Below, in pieces: positions 7,864 through 14,821 of a stretch of DNA of 64,000 nt. Source of the stretch: Subtercola sp. (GTDB taxonomy: Bacteria > Actinomycetota > Actinomycetes > Actinomycetales > Microbacteriaceae); assembly GCA_025463765.1 (NCBI GenBank), contig JAODBC010000038.1, forward strand, positions 1 to 64,000. The letters are read 5' to 3'. The notes under the pieces were generated by a model. It made no database searches. It saw only the letters and a list, made by a program, of their open reading frames with translations, and was not told the DNA's origin. Numbering within the stretch: position 1 is the first letter of the stretch; every line of letters begins with the position of its first letter. The position numbers were made by a program, and so were the translations under genes.

Positions 7864-9197
7864 CAGCCGGCCACCGCGGCGCCTGCCACAACCGTGCCGG
7901 CCGCGAGGGCGTCGGCCGCCGCATAGACGTCGAGCGCCTCTTGCCACGAGGTGCGCTGCGAGATTCTGCGGCGTTCCTTCATGATGCGTGACGGCTCGTT
8001 CACGGCGAGCGCCCCCACCACCCGGTCGCCGAGCTGGTAGAGGGCGACGAACTTGTCGCTCTCGATCGAGCCGCTGACCACGTGGGGCACGATCGTGCCC
8101 GCGACCCCGACGAACTGGATGCGGTTGCCGTACCAGTCGCTCCAGAAGTACGGCACCGTCTCATAGGTCGCCGTCGGCGCGACGCCGGCGGCGTTCTTTC
8201 CGGCGAGCGCGCCCTGCTCGTTCGCGCTGGTCCAGTGCTCGAGCCGCATCGTGGTGTCCATGATGGCGTTCGGCCAGTGCACCACGTCTCCGGCTGCGTA
8301 GATGCCGGGTATCGACGTCTCGAGTGTCGCGTCGCAGACGATGCCGCCGTCGGGAGTGATTTCGAGACCGGAGTCGCGCAGCCATTCCGTGGCCGGCGAC
8401 GCGCCGATCGAAACCAGCAGCAGGTCGGTCGGAACGACCCGGCCGTCGCTCAGTTCGACGCTTTCGACCCGATCGCCGCTCGCACCACCGCCCGCACCGC
8501 CGTTCACCGCCGAAACGGTGACTCCGCAGTACAGCGCGGTGCCGTTCTTCTCGTGCATTTTCGACAGCTCGATGCCCATCTCGGGGCCGACCGCGCGGGC
8601 GAGCGGCGTCTCGGTGGCCTCGACGATCGTCACCGAGCATCCACTCTTTCGGGCCGCCGAGGCGATCTCGGCACCGATGAACCCCGCACCGATGATGGTC
8701 ACGTTCTTCTGCGCGTCGAGCGCGCCGCGAATCGTGACCGCATCGGCGAACCGGCGCAGCGTCACGACGCCCTGCATTCCGGCCCACTGCGGCATGACTC
8801 GCGGCGACGCGCCGGTCGCGATGACGAGCGCGTCGTACGGCACGGGCCGGCCGCTGACGATGACCGTCTTGTCGGCCGGCCGAAGGGCCGTCGCCGGGCT
8901 GCCGAGCAGCAGGGTCGCGTCGAGGTCTTCGACGTACGAGGTGTGCTCGCGAAAGTAGGGAACATCACGCTCGTCGTCGAGAAACCTCTTCGACAGCGGC
9001 GGTCGGTCGTAGGGAAAGTGCTGCTCGTCGCCGATCAGCACGATCTCGCCGGCGAACCCCGACTTGCGTGCTCCCTCAACCGCCTTCATTCCTGCCAGCG
9101 AGGCGCCGACGATGACGAGCCGCTTCACAGCGGGCCGAGTTTCACCGTGAAGCGACTCGTCGCGCGACGGGGCAGTACGGGCATCCGCCTCGGTCAT
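7863..9197 (-). CDS. NAD(P)H-dependent ferredoxin reductase (FAD, pyridine nucleotide-disulfide type)
   Basis: Passes electrons from NAD(P)H to the neighbouring ferredoxin for the P450. The 444-residue protein has an FAD-binding motif near residue 33 (GASLAGMKAVEGAR, a variant of GxGxxG), a second nucleotide motif GAGFIGAEIA, and the FAD-contacting GIYAAGDVVHW. The C-terminal reductase domain follows. ATG 9197 overlaps the ferredoxin stop by 4 nt (ATGA); a second possible start is the internal GTG before KRLVIV. The order P450, ferredoxin, reductase marks a complete three-component class I P450 system. The specific ferredoxin partner is inferred from adjacency. Confidence 0.93.
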   Translation of the reverse strand: MTEADARTAPSRDESLHGETRPAVKRLVIVGASLAGMKAVEGARKSGFAGEIVLIGDEQHFPYDRPPLSKRFLDDERDVPYFREHTSYVEDLDATLLLGSPATALRPADKTVIVSGRPVPYDALVIATGASPRVMPQWAGMQGVVTLRRFADAVTIRGALDAQKNVTIIGAGFIGAEIASAARKSGCSVTIVEATETPLARAVGPEMGIELSKMHEKNGTALYCGVTVSAVNGGAGGGASGDRVESVELSDGRVVPTDLLLVSIGASPATEWLRDSGLEITPDGGIVCDATLETSIPGIYAAGDVVHWPNAIMDTTMRLEHWTSANEQGALAGKNAAGVAPTATYETVPYFWSDWYGNRIQFVGVAGTIVPHVVSGSIESDKFVALYQLGDRVVGALAVNEPSRIMKERRRISQRTSWQEALDVYAAADALAAGTVVAGAAVAG

Positions 9198-9412
9198 CGA
9201 ACGAACCGCAGCGCGTTCGTCGGGCACGATTCGACCGCCTCTTCGACCTCAGAGAGATCACCCGAGTCGACGACCGATTGCAGGATGATCAGCTTACCGT
9301 CTTCGCCTACTTCGAAGTGCTTCGGCGACGCCGCCTCGCACAGCCCGAGGCCGATGCAGCGGGTGCGGTCGACTTCGACCTTCAACGTGCCGCCTGCCGC
9401 CTCGGCGCTCAC
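9194..9412 (-). CDS. [3Fe-4S]-type ferredoxin
   Basis: A 72-residue electron carrier. Only three cluster cysteines are present: C19 and C25 in CIGLGLC, and C63 in SCPTNAL. The position that would hold a fourth Cys in a [4Fe-4S] protein is Gly, the pattern of single-cluster [3Fe-4S] ferredoxins that serve actinobacterial P450s. Both ends overlap neighbours by 4 nt (P450 upstream, reductase downstream), so the three proteins are translationally coupled. Known homologues donate electrons to the P450 encoded next door. Confidence 0.93.
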   Translation of the reverse strand: MSAEAAGGTLKVEVDRTRCIGLGLCEAASPKHFEVGEDGKLIILQSVVDSGDLSEVEEAVESCPTNALRFVR

Positions 9413-10674
9413 GAGACACGCACCGGAAGGTGCTTGATGCCGTTGATGGCGCGGCTCGACAGGTACTCGGGCTCGCCCGTGACCTCGATGTTCGGAAAGC
9501 GGCCGAGCAACTCGCTGTACAGCGCCTCGAGCTGTGTCAGCGCTACCCTGCTGCCGAGGCAGAAGTGCACACCACCACCACCGAACGAGATGTGCGGATT
9601 CGGCTTTCTCGACAGGTCGAATTTCATCGGCTCGTCGAACAGCGTCTCGTCGCGGTTGCCCGCCGAGTAGAACAGTACGACCTTGTCACCCGCGGCGATC
9701 TCTTGGCCCTGAAACTCGAGGTCTCTGCTCGCGGTACGGGCGTGGTGGATGATCGGGGTGGCGTACCGCACGAATTCATTCGCCGCGCCCTTGATGCGCC
9801 CGTCGAAGTCCTCCATCAGCCAGGCCCGCTGGTCGGGGTTGTTCGAGAGCGCGAGCATCGTGTGGCTCGTGGTCTGCTTCGTGGTGTCGGTCGCCGCCAC
9901 GGCCATCAAGAAGGTGAAGGCGCCGATGTCGTCGTCGGTGAGCCGGTCTCCGTCGAGTTCGGCGGTGACCAGGTCGTTCATCAGGTCGTCGGCGGGATGC
10001 TTGCGCCGGTGGGCCGCGAGGCTCGAGCCGAGGCCGTAGAGTGTCTCTTTCGCTTCCCGAACGGCCTTCAGCGGGTCGGCCGGGTTGCCGAGTTCGGAAT
10101 CGTTTCGGCCCACGAACTTCTCGCTGGCGGCGGCGAATGCGTCTTGTTCCGACGGGGGTACGCCGAACATCATCGCGCCGGTCAACAGCGGCAGCCGTCG
10201 AGCGACCGCAGTCACGAAGTCGACCTCGCCCGCGCCTTGCAGGTCGTCGACGATAACGGTGGCGTTAGCGTGGATCTGGTCGATGATGCGACCGATCTGC
10301 TTCGGCGTGAACGCCGCGCTCACGAGACCGCGGTACTTCTGATGCTCGGGGCCGTCCATGCCGTGAAAGAACAGGTTCGCCTTCACCAGTTCGGGCGGCA
10401 CCGCCTCGGCGGCCAGCCCGAAGCCCGAGAGAAAGTCGTCGTCGGCGCGCGCCACGGAGGTGATGTCCTTCGCGCGAACGATGGCCCAGAAACCCTTCTC
10501 TTCATGCTGGAACGGCACCTCGATGGGCGGGTGAAAGCTGACCGGCGCCTCGTTGCGAAGTCGTGCCCACGAGACTTCTCGTTCTGCGGGCGTTCCTCTC
10601 CAGAACTGCTGCGACGAGATGTCTACGTCGGTGGTGAACGGATGCTCGACGCTGGCTTTCGTGAGAACTGGCAT
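9409..10674 (-). CDS. Cytochrome P450
   Basis: A soluble 421-residue bacterial P450. The heme ligand is Cys372 in FGGGGVHFCLGSR. The I-helix reads AVAATDTTKQTT, with Ala where the common AGxxT motif has Gly. The K-helix ExxR is EFVR. The C-terminus IKHLPVRV resembles the CYP124/125/142 group, which hydroxylates branched or sterol-like substrates, but family assignment needs alignment. ATG 10674 has GAAGAGG 5 nt upstream; in-frame sequence further upstream is AT-rich promoter DNA. It is the first gene of P450, ferredoxin, reductase, epoxide hydrolase and diverges from an HtaA-domain gene. It probably hydroxylates or epoxidises the island's substrate. Confidence 0.95.
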   Translation of the reverse strand: MPVLTKASVEHPFTTDVDISSQQFWRGTPAEREVSWARLRNEAPVSFHPPIEVPFQHEEKGFWAIVRAKDITSVARADDDFLSGFGLAAEAVPPELVKANLFFHGMDGPEHQKYRGLVSAAFTPKQIGRIIDQIHANATVIVDDLQGAGEVDFVTAVARRLPLLTGAMMFGVPPSEQDAFAAASEKFVGRNDSELGNPADPLKAVREAKETLYGLGSSLAAHRRKHPADDLMNDLVTAELDGDRLTDDDIGAFTFLMAVAATDTTKQTTSHTMLALSNNPDQRAWLMEDFDGRIKGAANEFVRYATPIIHHARTASRDLEFQGQEIAAGDKVVLFYSAGNRDETLFDEPMKFDLSRKPNPHISFGGGGVHFCLGSRVALTQLEALYSELLGRFPNIEVTGEPEYLSSRAINGIKHLPVRVS

Positions 10675-10777
10675 GGTGACCTCTTCGTCGTGTGGTGATG
10701 CGAACAATCTACTACTTACGGTAAAGTATATAATTGTAATTGTAGTGTGACAACCTTTTTCCCGAAGGAGCGTGAAG
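10675..10777. promoter_or_regulatory. Divergent promoter between P450 operon and HtaA gene
   Basis: This short AT-rich gap has TATAAT at 10729-10734 on the plus strand, directly after the GGTAAAGTATAT element. GAAGGAG (10764-10770) serves the plus-strand gene. Transcription of both the P450 operon and the HtaA-SDR pair probably starts here. Confidence 0.55.
10720..10731. promoter_or_regulatory. GGTAAAGTATAT element overlapping a -10
   Basis: GGTAAAGTATAT matches 11 of 12 positions of the element found at 12192, 20350 and 53517. It overlaps the upstream edge of TATAAT (10729-10734), a position at which a bound protein would block the promoter. Confidence 0.45.
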
Positions 10778-11278
10778 GTGACCGGAGTCATGCAGTGGAA
10801 CATCAAGGCCGCGTTCCGGGCCTACGTCAGTGCGATTCCCGACGGAACCGAGCAGTGGTTGAGTTCCGCAGGGTCGACGACCGCCGACGCATTCCACTTC
10901 GATTTGACGGATGCCTCAGGTTTCGACTTCGACACCAATACGGGGCGACTGGTCTTCGCCGGTGCAGTACGGTTTCGGGGCTACCGCGGTGCGTTGCTCG
11001 TGTCGATCGCCGACCCGGTGCTCGACGTCGGGCCGGCTGGCATCTCGATCAGTGTCAACACGGCTTCACCCGGAACGGAGTCCGACTACCTTCTGTTCGC
11101 GACGGCTGAGGCAAGCATTACCGTGCAGCCGCATGGCGTCAGCTGGCACGCAGCTTCACCTCGCCTGACAGCAGAAGGCGGAATGCTGCTCGGCAGCGTG
11201 TACCCCGAAGGCACTGAGCTCGATCCATTCATCTGCACACTCACCGAAGAGAACCATTTTGAGGAGAACCATGCTTGA
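10778..11278 (+). CDS. HtaA-domain protein, single domain, no export signal
   Basis: 166 residues starting at GTG 10778. GAAGGAG lies 7 nt upstream; GTG 10772 is too close to that RBS, and ATG 10790 is another option. The sequence QWNIKAAFRAYV, then FDFDTNTGRLVFAGAVRFRGYRGAL, matches the HtaA domain known from actinobacterial heme uptake, where it is normally secreted or anchored. Here there is no signal peptide, transmembrane segment or second domain, so the protein is probably cytoplasmic. It overlaps the next SDR by 8 nt and is divergent from a P450 operon. Heme handling for the P450 or binding of a hydrophobic substrate are both possible. The domain call is fairly sure; the role is unknown. 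Confidence 0.75.
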   Translation: MTGVMQWNIKAAFRAYVSAIPDGTEQWLSSAGSTTADAFHFDLTDASGFDFDTNTGRLVFAGAVRFRGYRGALLVSIADPVLDVGPAGISISVNTASPGTESDYLLFATAEASITVQPHGVSWHAASPRLTAEGGMLLGSVYPEGTELDPFICTLTEENHFEENHA

Positions 11279-12104
11279 AGCGAAGTCGATTGTCATCACC
11301 GGATCGGGCCGTGGGCTCGGAAGAGCCACCGCGATTGCGGCAGCTCGGGCCGGTGCGAACGTCGTCGTGAACGATGTCGACGGCGACGAGGCGCGGGCGG
11401 TCGTGCAGCAGATTCTCGACGAGGGCGGATCAGCCGTTGTCTCTACTCACTCGGTCGCTGACGCCGAACAGGCCGCGGCCATCGTCGAGTTGTGCATCAG
11501 CAGCTTCGGCAGCATCGACGGCCTGGTGAACAACGCTGCGCTGGTGGTGAACGTGCCGGCGTGGGAGACGACTGCCGCAGACATCAATCGCCTAGTCGAC
11601 GTCAATGTGAAGGGCCTCTTCTATTGCGGGGTGGCTGCATTGGCGGCGATGCGCGAGCAGAAGTCGGGCGTGGTGCTCAACATCACGTCGAGGTCGCACA
11701 TCGGCTGGCCCGAGGCGTCGCTGTACACGGCGACCAAGGGCGCGGTGGTCTCGGCGACCTACAGCTGGGCGCTCGACATGGCTCCGTTCGGGGTACGTGT
11801 GCTGGCGCTGGCGCCGACCGCGCAGACCAGAATGTCGGGGGAACGCACGAGCGATTCCGATCCGGCCGACATCGCCCAGGTCATCCTGTATCTGCTGAGC
11901 GATCGCGCGCACGAGCTGAGCGGTCAGATCGTGCGGTTCAGCGGCGACAAGCTGAGTCTCTTGAGCCGCCCGACGTACGACGACCCGGCGGTCGAACGTG
12001 ATCACTTCAGCCCGGGGCAGATCGCCGATGCGCTCGAAAACGACCTAGCGGGCAGTCGGGTTCTTATCGGCGTGAACTCGGCCGATCTGTCGAAGATTTC
12101 GTAG
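11271..12104 (+). CDS. Short-chain dehydrogenase/reductase
   Basis: A 277-residue NAD(P)-dependent oxidoreductase. The cofactor motif is TGSGRGLGR near residue 10, the structural motif is NNAA, the catalytic Ser is in NITSRSH, and the catalytic Tyr and Lys are in YTATK. ATG 11271 follows GAGGAG and overlaps the HtaA gene end, so the two are coupled. The C-terminal ~35 residues (YDDPAVERDHFSPGQIADAL onward) extend past the normal SDR fold. It probably oxidises a hydroxyl made by the P450 or the diol from epoxide opening; the direction is unproven. Confidence 0.88.
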   Translation: MLEAKSIVITGSGRGLGRATAIAAARAGANVVVNDVDGDEARAVVQQILDEGGSAVVSTHSVADAEQAAAIVELCISSFGSIDGLVNNAALVVNVPAWETTAADINRLVDVNVKGLFYCGVAALAAMREQKSGVVLNITSRSHIGWPEASLYTATKGAVVSATYSWALDMAPFGVRVLALAPTAQTRMSGERTSDSDPADIAQVILYLLSDRAHELSGQIVRFSGDKLSLLSRPTYDDPAVERDHFSPGQIADALENDLAGSRVLIGVNSADLSKIS

Positions 12105-12191
12105 TATCGACAAGTATCCGCGATTCGGCGAACCTGACGGCCTTATTGCGTGCAAGATGGTGTCTCACAGATACTACATTTTGGCTGAATA

Positions 12192-12203
12192 GTAGACTTT
12201 ACG
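12192..12203. promoter_or_regulatory. GGTAAAGTATAC-type element before GntR regulator
   Basis: The minus strand reads CGTAAAGTCTAC, 10 of 12 matches to the element at 10720 and 53517. It ends 22 nt before the regulator's ATG, a place typical of autoregulation. Confidence 0.4.
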
Positions 12204-12225
12204 CCACATGTTGTAGGGTTGTGGT

Positions 12226-12930
12226 ATGAACAAGGAATCTTCTCGTGGCAGCGGGGTACACGGCCAGATACACGCCTGCATTCTGAGTGGCGAGTGGGCG
12301 CCGGGAGAAAAACTCAAGCCCGCCGCGCTCGCTGAGCGGTACAACACCAGCACGACCGTCGTGCGCGAGGCGCTCACCCGCCTCGCCGGCGAGAAGTTCG
12401 TGGTGATGGAGCCGAATCGCGGATTCTTCGTTCCCGAGCTCTCGCTCAGCGAGCTGCGCGACATCACCGAGGTGCGCTGCCGCGTCGAGGCGTGGGCCCT
12501 CGAACTAGCGGTCGATCGCGGTGACCTCACCTGGGAGTCGGCGCTCATGGCGGCCCATCACCAGTTGGCCAAGACGCCTCGGCGCAACGCCGACGACCCG
12601 ACCCACGTCACCGAGGCCTGGGCCGACGCGCACCGCGAGTTTCACCGCAAGCTCATCGAGCCCTGCGGTTTTCCGGTGCTGATGGATCTCTCGCAGCAGC
12701 TGCACGACACCACCGAGCTGTATCGCCGCTGGGCCGCGCCCTCGACCGCCGCCGCGCACCGCGACGTCGAAGCCGAGCACAAAGAGATTCTCGATGCGGT
12801 GGTCGCTCGCGATGCCGTGCTGGCTGCCGCACTCTTGCGTAAGCACTACGAGTTCACCATGGAGGTCGTGCTCAGCAGCGGCCTGATCGAGGGCATCAAC
12901 ACCCCCGCTCAGTCCGCGCAGACGGCCTGA
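12226..12930 (+). CDS. GntR-family (FadR/FCD) transcriptional regulator
   Basis: A 234-residue DNA-binding regulator. The N-terminal winged helix (residues ~10-75) includes AALAERYNTSTTVVREALTRLAGEKFVVMEPNRGFFV, the GntR signature. The C-terminal FCD ligand domain (~85-220) includes ELRDITEVRCRVE and AHREFHRKLIEPCG, with His residues suited to bind metal or acid. It lies 121 nt after the SDR and has its own AT-rich upstream region with a GGTAAAGTATAC-type element. FCD regulators usually sense a pathway acid or acyl intermediate. It is the best candidate for controlling the P450 and BVMO-side genes; its targets are inferred from shared motifs. Confidence 0.92.
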   Translation: MNKESSRGSGVHGQIHACILSGEWAPGEKLKPAALAERYNTSTTVVREALTRLAGEKFVVMEPNRGFFVPELSLSELRDITEVRCRVEAWALELAVDRGDLTWESALMAAHHQLAKTPRRNADDPTHVTEAWADAHREFHRKLIEPCGFPVLMDLSQQLHDTTELYRRWAAPSTAAAHRDVEAEHKEILDAVVARDAVLAAALLRKHYEFTMEVVLSSGLIEGINTPAQSAQTA

Positions 12931-12965
12931 CCCGCGCGCACCTGCCGCCAGCCTACTTGTCTCGC

Positions 12966-13023
12966 GAGACAGCCCCGACGTTTTGAGGCCGTTATACCGA
13001 CCTCAATTCGTCGGAGCTGTCTC
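12966..13023. terminator. Long bidirectional hairpin between convergent genes
   Basis: GAGACAGCCCCGACG (12966-12980) pairs with CGTCGGAGCTGTCTC (13009-13023) with one mismatch. An inner TTGAGG/CCTCAA stem continues the structure. It lies 35 nt after the GntR stop and 14 nt beyond the SDR stop on the other strand. Confidence 0.75.
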
Positions 13024-13037
13024 ACTAACCGAGGGCG

Positions 13038-13844
13038 TTACTGCTCGTCGTTGCCGCCTGCGGCGCCCTTGTAGCCGGCGGTGAAACCGCCGTCGACCAC
13101 GTAGTGGCTGCCGGTGACGAAGGCGGCCTGGTCTGACAGCAGGAACGTGACCACGTTCGCCACCTCGTCTGGTGTACCGAGGCGGCCGATCGGGTGCATG
13201 CCCGCGATGATCTTCTGGCGCTCGGGCGAGTTGCCGTTGCGCATCATGGGGGTGTCGATGTAGCCCGGGCACACCGCATTGACGCGGATGCTCTTGTCGG
13301 CGTATTCGAGCGCCGCGGCCTTGCTCAGGCCGATGATGGCGTGCTTCGCCGTGACGTAACCCGCGTTGCGGTAGGTCGCCCAGAGCCCGGCGATCGAGGC
13401 GATGTTGACGATCGATCCGCCGCCCGAGGCCTGCAGTGCCGGCAATTCGTACCGAAGCCCGTAGAAGACGCCGCTCAATGCGACGTTGATGACCCGCTGC
13501 CAGTCGTCGGGGTCGGATTCGCCGATCTGAAAGCCGACCGTGGCGATCGCGACGTTGTTCAGCGCGTAGTTCAGCCCTCCATACGTCGAGACCGCGAAGT
13601 CGACGGCCGCCTCCGAGTCACTCGGAATGCCGACATCTGTACGAATCGCCGAAGCCGTGCCGCCGTCGGCGACGATGGAGGCCGCCGTCTCTTTCGCCAG
13701 GTCGACGTTGATGTCGGCGATGACCACCGACACGCCCTCACTGGCGAGGCGCCGGCTCGTCGCCGCCCCGATGCCCGACGCGCCACCGGTGACCAGAGCC
13801 ACCTTGCCCGCGAATTCGCTGTACTGCCCAGTTGTCTCAGTCAT
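13038..13844 (-). CDS. Short-chain dehydrogenase/reductase
   Basis: A 268-residue classical SDR: cofactor motif TGGASGIGAA, LNNVA in place of NNAG, catalytic Ser in VNIASIAG, and Tyr/Lys in YVTAK. NADIN after the second strand suggests NAD preference. ATG 13844 was chosen because it follows a purine-rich GAAAGAGAAGAG; a start 10 codons earlier lies inside the upstream gene. It overlaps the alpha/beta hydrolase by 8 nt and is the last gene of the monooxygenase operon. It probably makes the ketone used by the BVMO or oxidises an alcohol released by ester hydrolysis. Confidence 0.9.
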   Translation of the reverse strand: MTETTGQYSEFAGKVALVTGGASGIGAATSRRLASEGVSVVIADINVDLAKETAASIVADGGTASAIRTDVGIPSDSEAAVDFAVSTYGGLNYALNNVAIATVGFQIGESDPDDWQRVINVALSGVFYGLRYELPALQASGGGSIVNIASIAGLWATYRNAGYVTAKHAIIGLSKAAALEYADKSIRVNAVCPGYIDTPMMRNGNSPERQKIIAGMHPIGRLGTPDEVANVVTFLLSDQAAFVTGSHYVVDGGFTAGYKGAAGGNDEQ

Positions 13845-14817
13845 GATGCTCTTCTCTTTCGTATGTACTGACATCGGTGTCGTGTGAAGTCTGGGTACGC
13901 AGCCTGATCTCGGCGGCGATCAGGTCGTGCGCCAGGTCGGCGTCGGCGATCACGCCGAGCAGTGCGGCGAAGCCGTGCACCTGACCGTCGAATCGCACCG
14001 CCCGAGCCGAGCCGCCCTCGCGCGAGATGCGGGCGGCGAATGCCTCGCCCTCGTCACGCAGCGGGTCGTACTCGGCCGTGATCACCAGCGTGGGCGGCAA
14101 CCCGGCGAGGCTGCTGGCAGCCATCGGCGAGGCGAGCGGATCGCAGCGCTCGCTCTCGTCGCAATACTGCTGCCAGTACCACTCGAGCAGCCGACGCTCG
14201 AGTAAATAGCCGGCGGCAAGCACAATCGTCGACTCTGTCTCGAGCGCCGCATCGAGCACCGGGTAGATCAAAACGAGCGAACGGATGCCCGGCCCCGACT
14301 CGTCGCGCGCCCGCAGCGCGGCCGCCGCTGCCAGGTTCGCACCCGCACTGCTGCCCACCAGCACCAGTTGCGAGGCATCCGCCGAGTACTCGGCTGCATG
14401 GCGAGCGGCCCACTCGATCGCGTCGTACGTGTCGGTGACGGCGGCCGGAAAACGATGCTCGGGCGCCAGCCGGTAGTCCACGTTGACCACCACCGAGTTC
14501 GTGAGGTTGCACAGCCGCCGGCAGGTGCCGTCGTTGGTGTCACGTCCACCGGCGACCCAGCCGCCCCCGTGCAGATACACCACGAGCGAGTGGATGCCCG
14601 GCAGCGCCGGCTCGTAAACCCGCGCCCCGAGACCCGCCCCGATGGTCACCTCACTCACCCGGCCCACCGGCTCGGGCTCGCGCGATATCGCACCACCCTG
14701 CCGCACCCGCGCGAGATACTCGGCACTCGACGCGGGGTTCGTCGCCGCGTCGACGGGCAGCATCATGGCCTGCCACGCGCCTTCGACCACGGCGGCGGCA
14801 TCTGCTTTCAGAGGCAC
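13837..14817 (-). CDS. Alpha/beta hydrolase, hormone-sensitive-lipase (family IV esterase) type
   Basis: A 326-residue serine esterase. The HSL oxyanion motif is HGGGW (83-87). The triad is Ser157 in GSSAG, Asp251 in AEYDPLRDEG, and His281 in QVHGF. GTG 14817 was chosen because it lies just beyond the BVMO stop (14822); in-frame sequence upstream falls inside that gene. It follows a Baeyer-Villiger-type monooxygenase directly, the classic pairing in which the hydrolase opens the ester or lactone product. The substrate is unknown. There is no signal peptide, so it acts in the cytoplasm. Confidence 0.9.
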   Translation of the reverse strand: MPLKADAAAVVEGAWQAMMLPVDAATNPASSAEYLARVRQGGAISREPEPVGRVSEVTIGAGLGARVYEPALPGIHSLVVYLHGGGWVAGGRDTNDGTCRRLCNLTNSVVVNVDYRLAPEHRFPAAVTDTYDAIEWAARHAAEYSADASQLVLVGSSAGANLAAAAALRARDESGPGIRSLVLIYPVLDAALETESTIVLAAGYLLERRLLEWYWQQYCDESERCDPLASPMAASSLAGLPPTLVITAEYDPLRDEGEAFAARISREGGSARAVRFDGQVHGFAALLGVIADADLAHDLIAAEIRLRTQTSHDTDVSTYEREEHHD

Positions 14818-14821
14818 TTCG

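Noticed and set aside
10674-10806. An N-terminal extension of the P450 starting at 10806.
   Set aside because: It would translate the AT-rich divergent promoter, including TATAAT and the GGTAAAGTATAT element; ATG 10674 has a good RBS.
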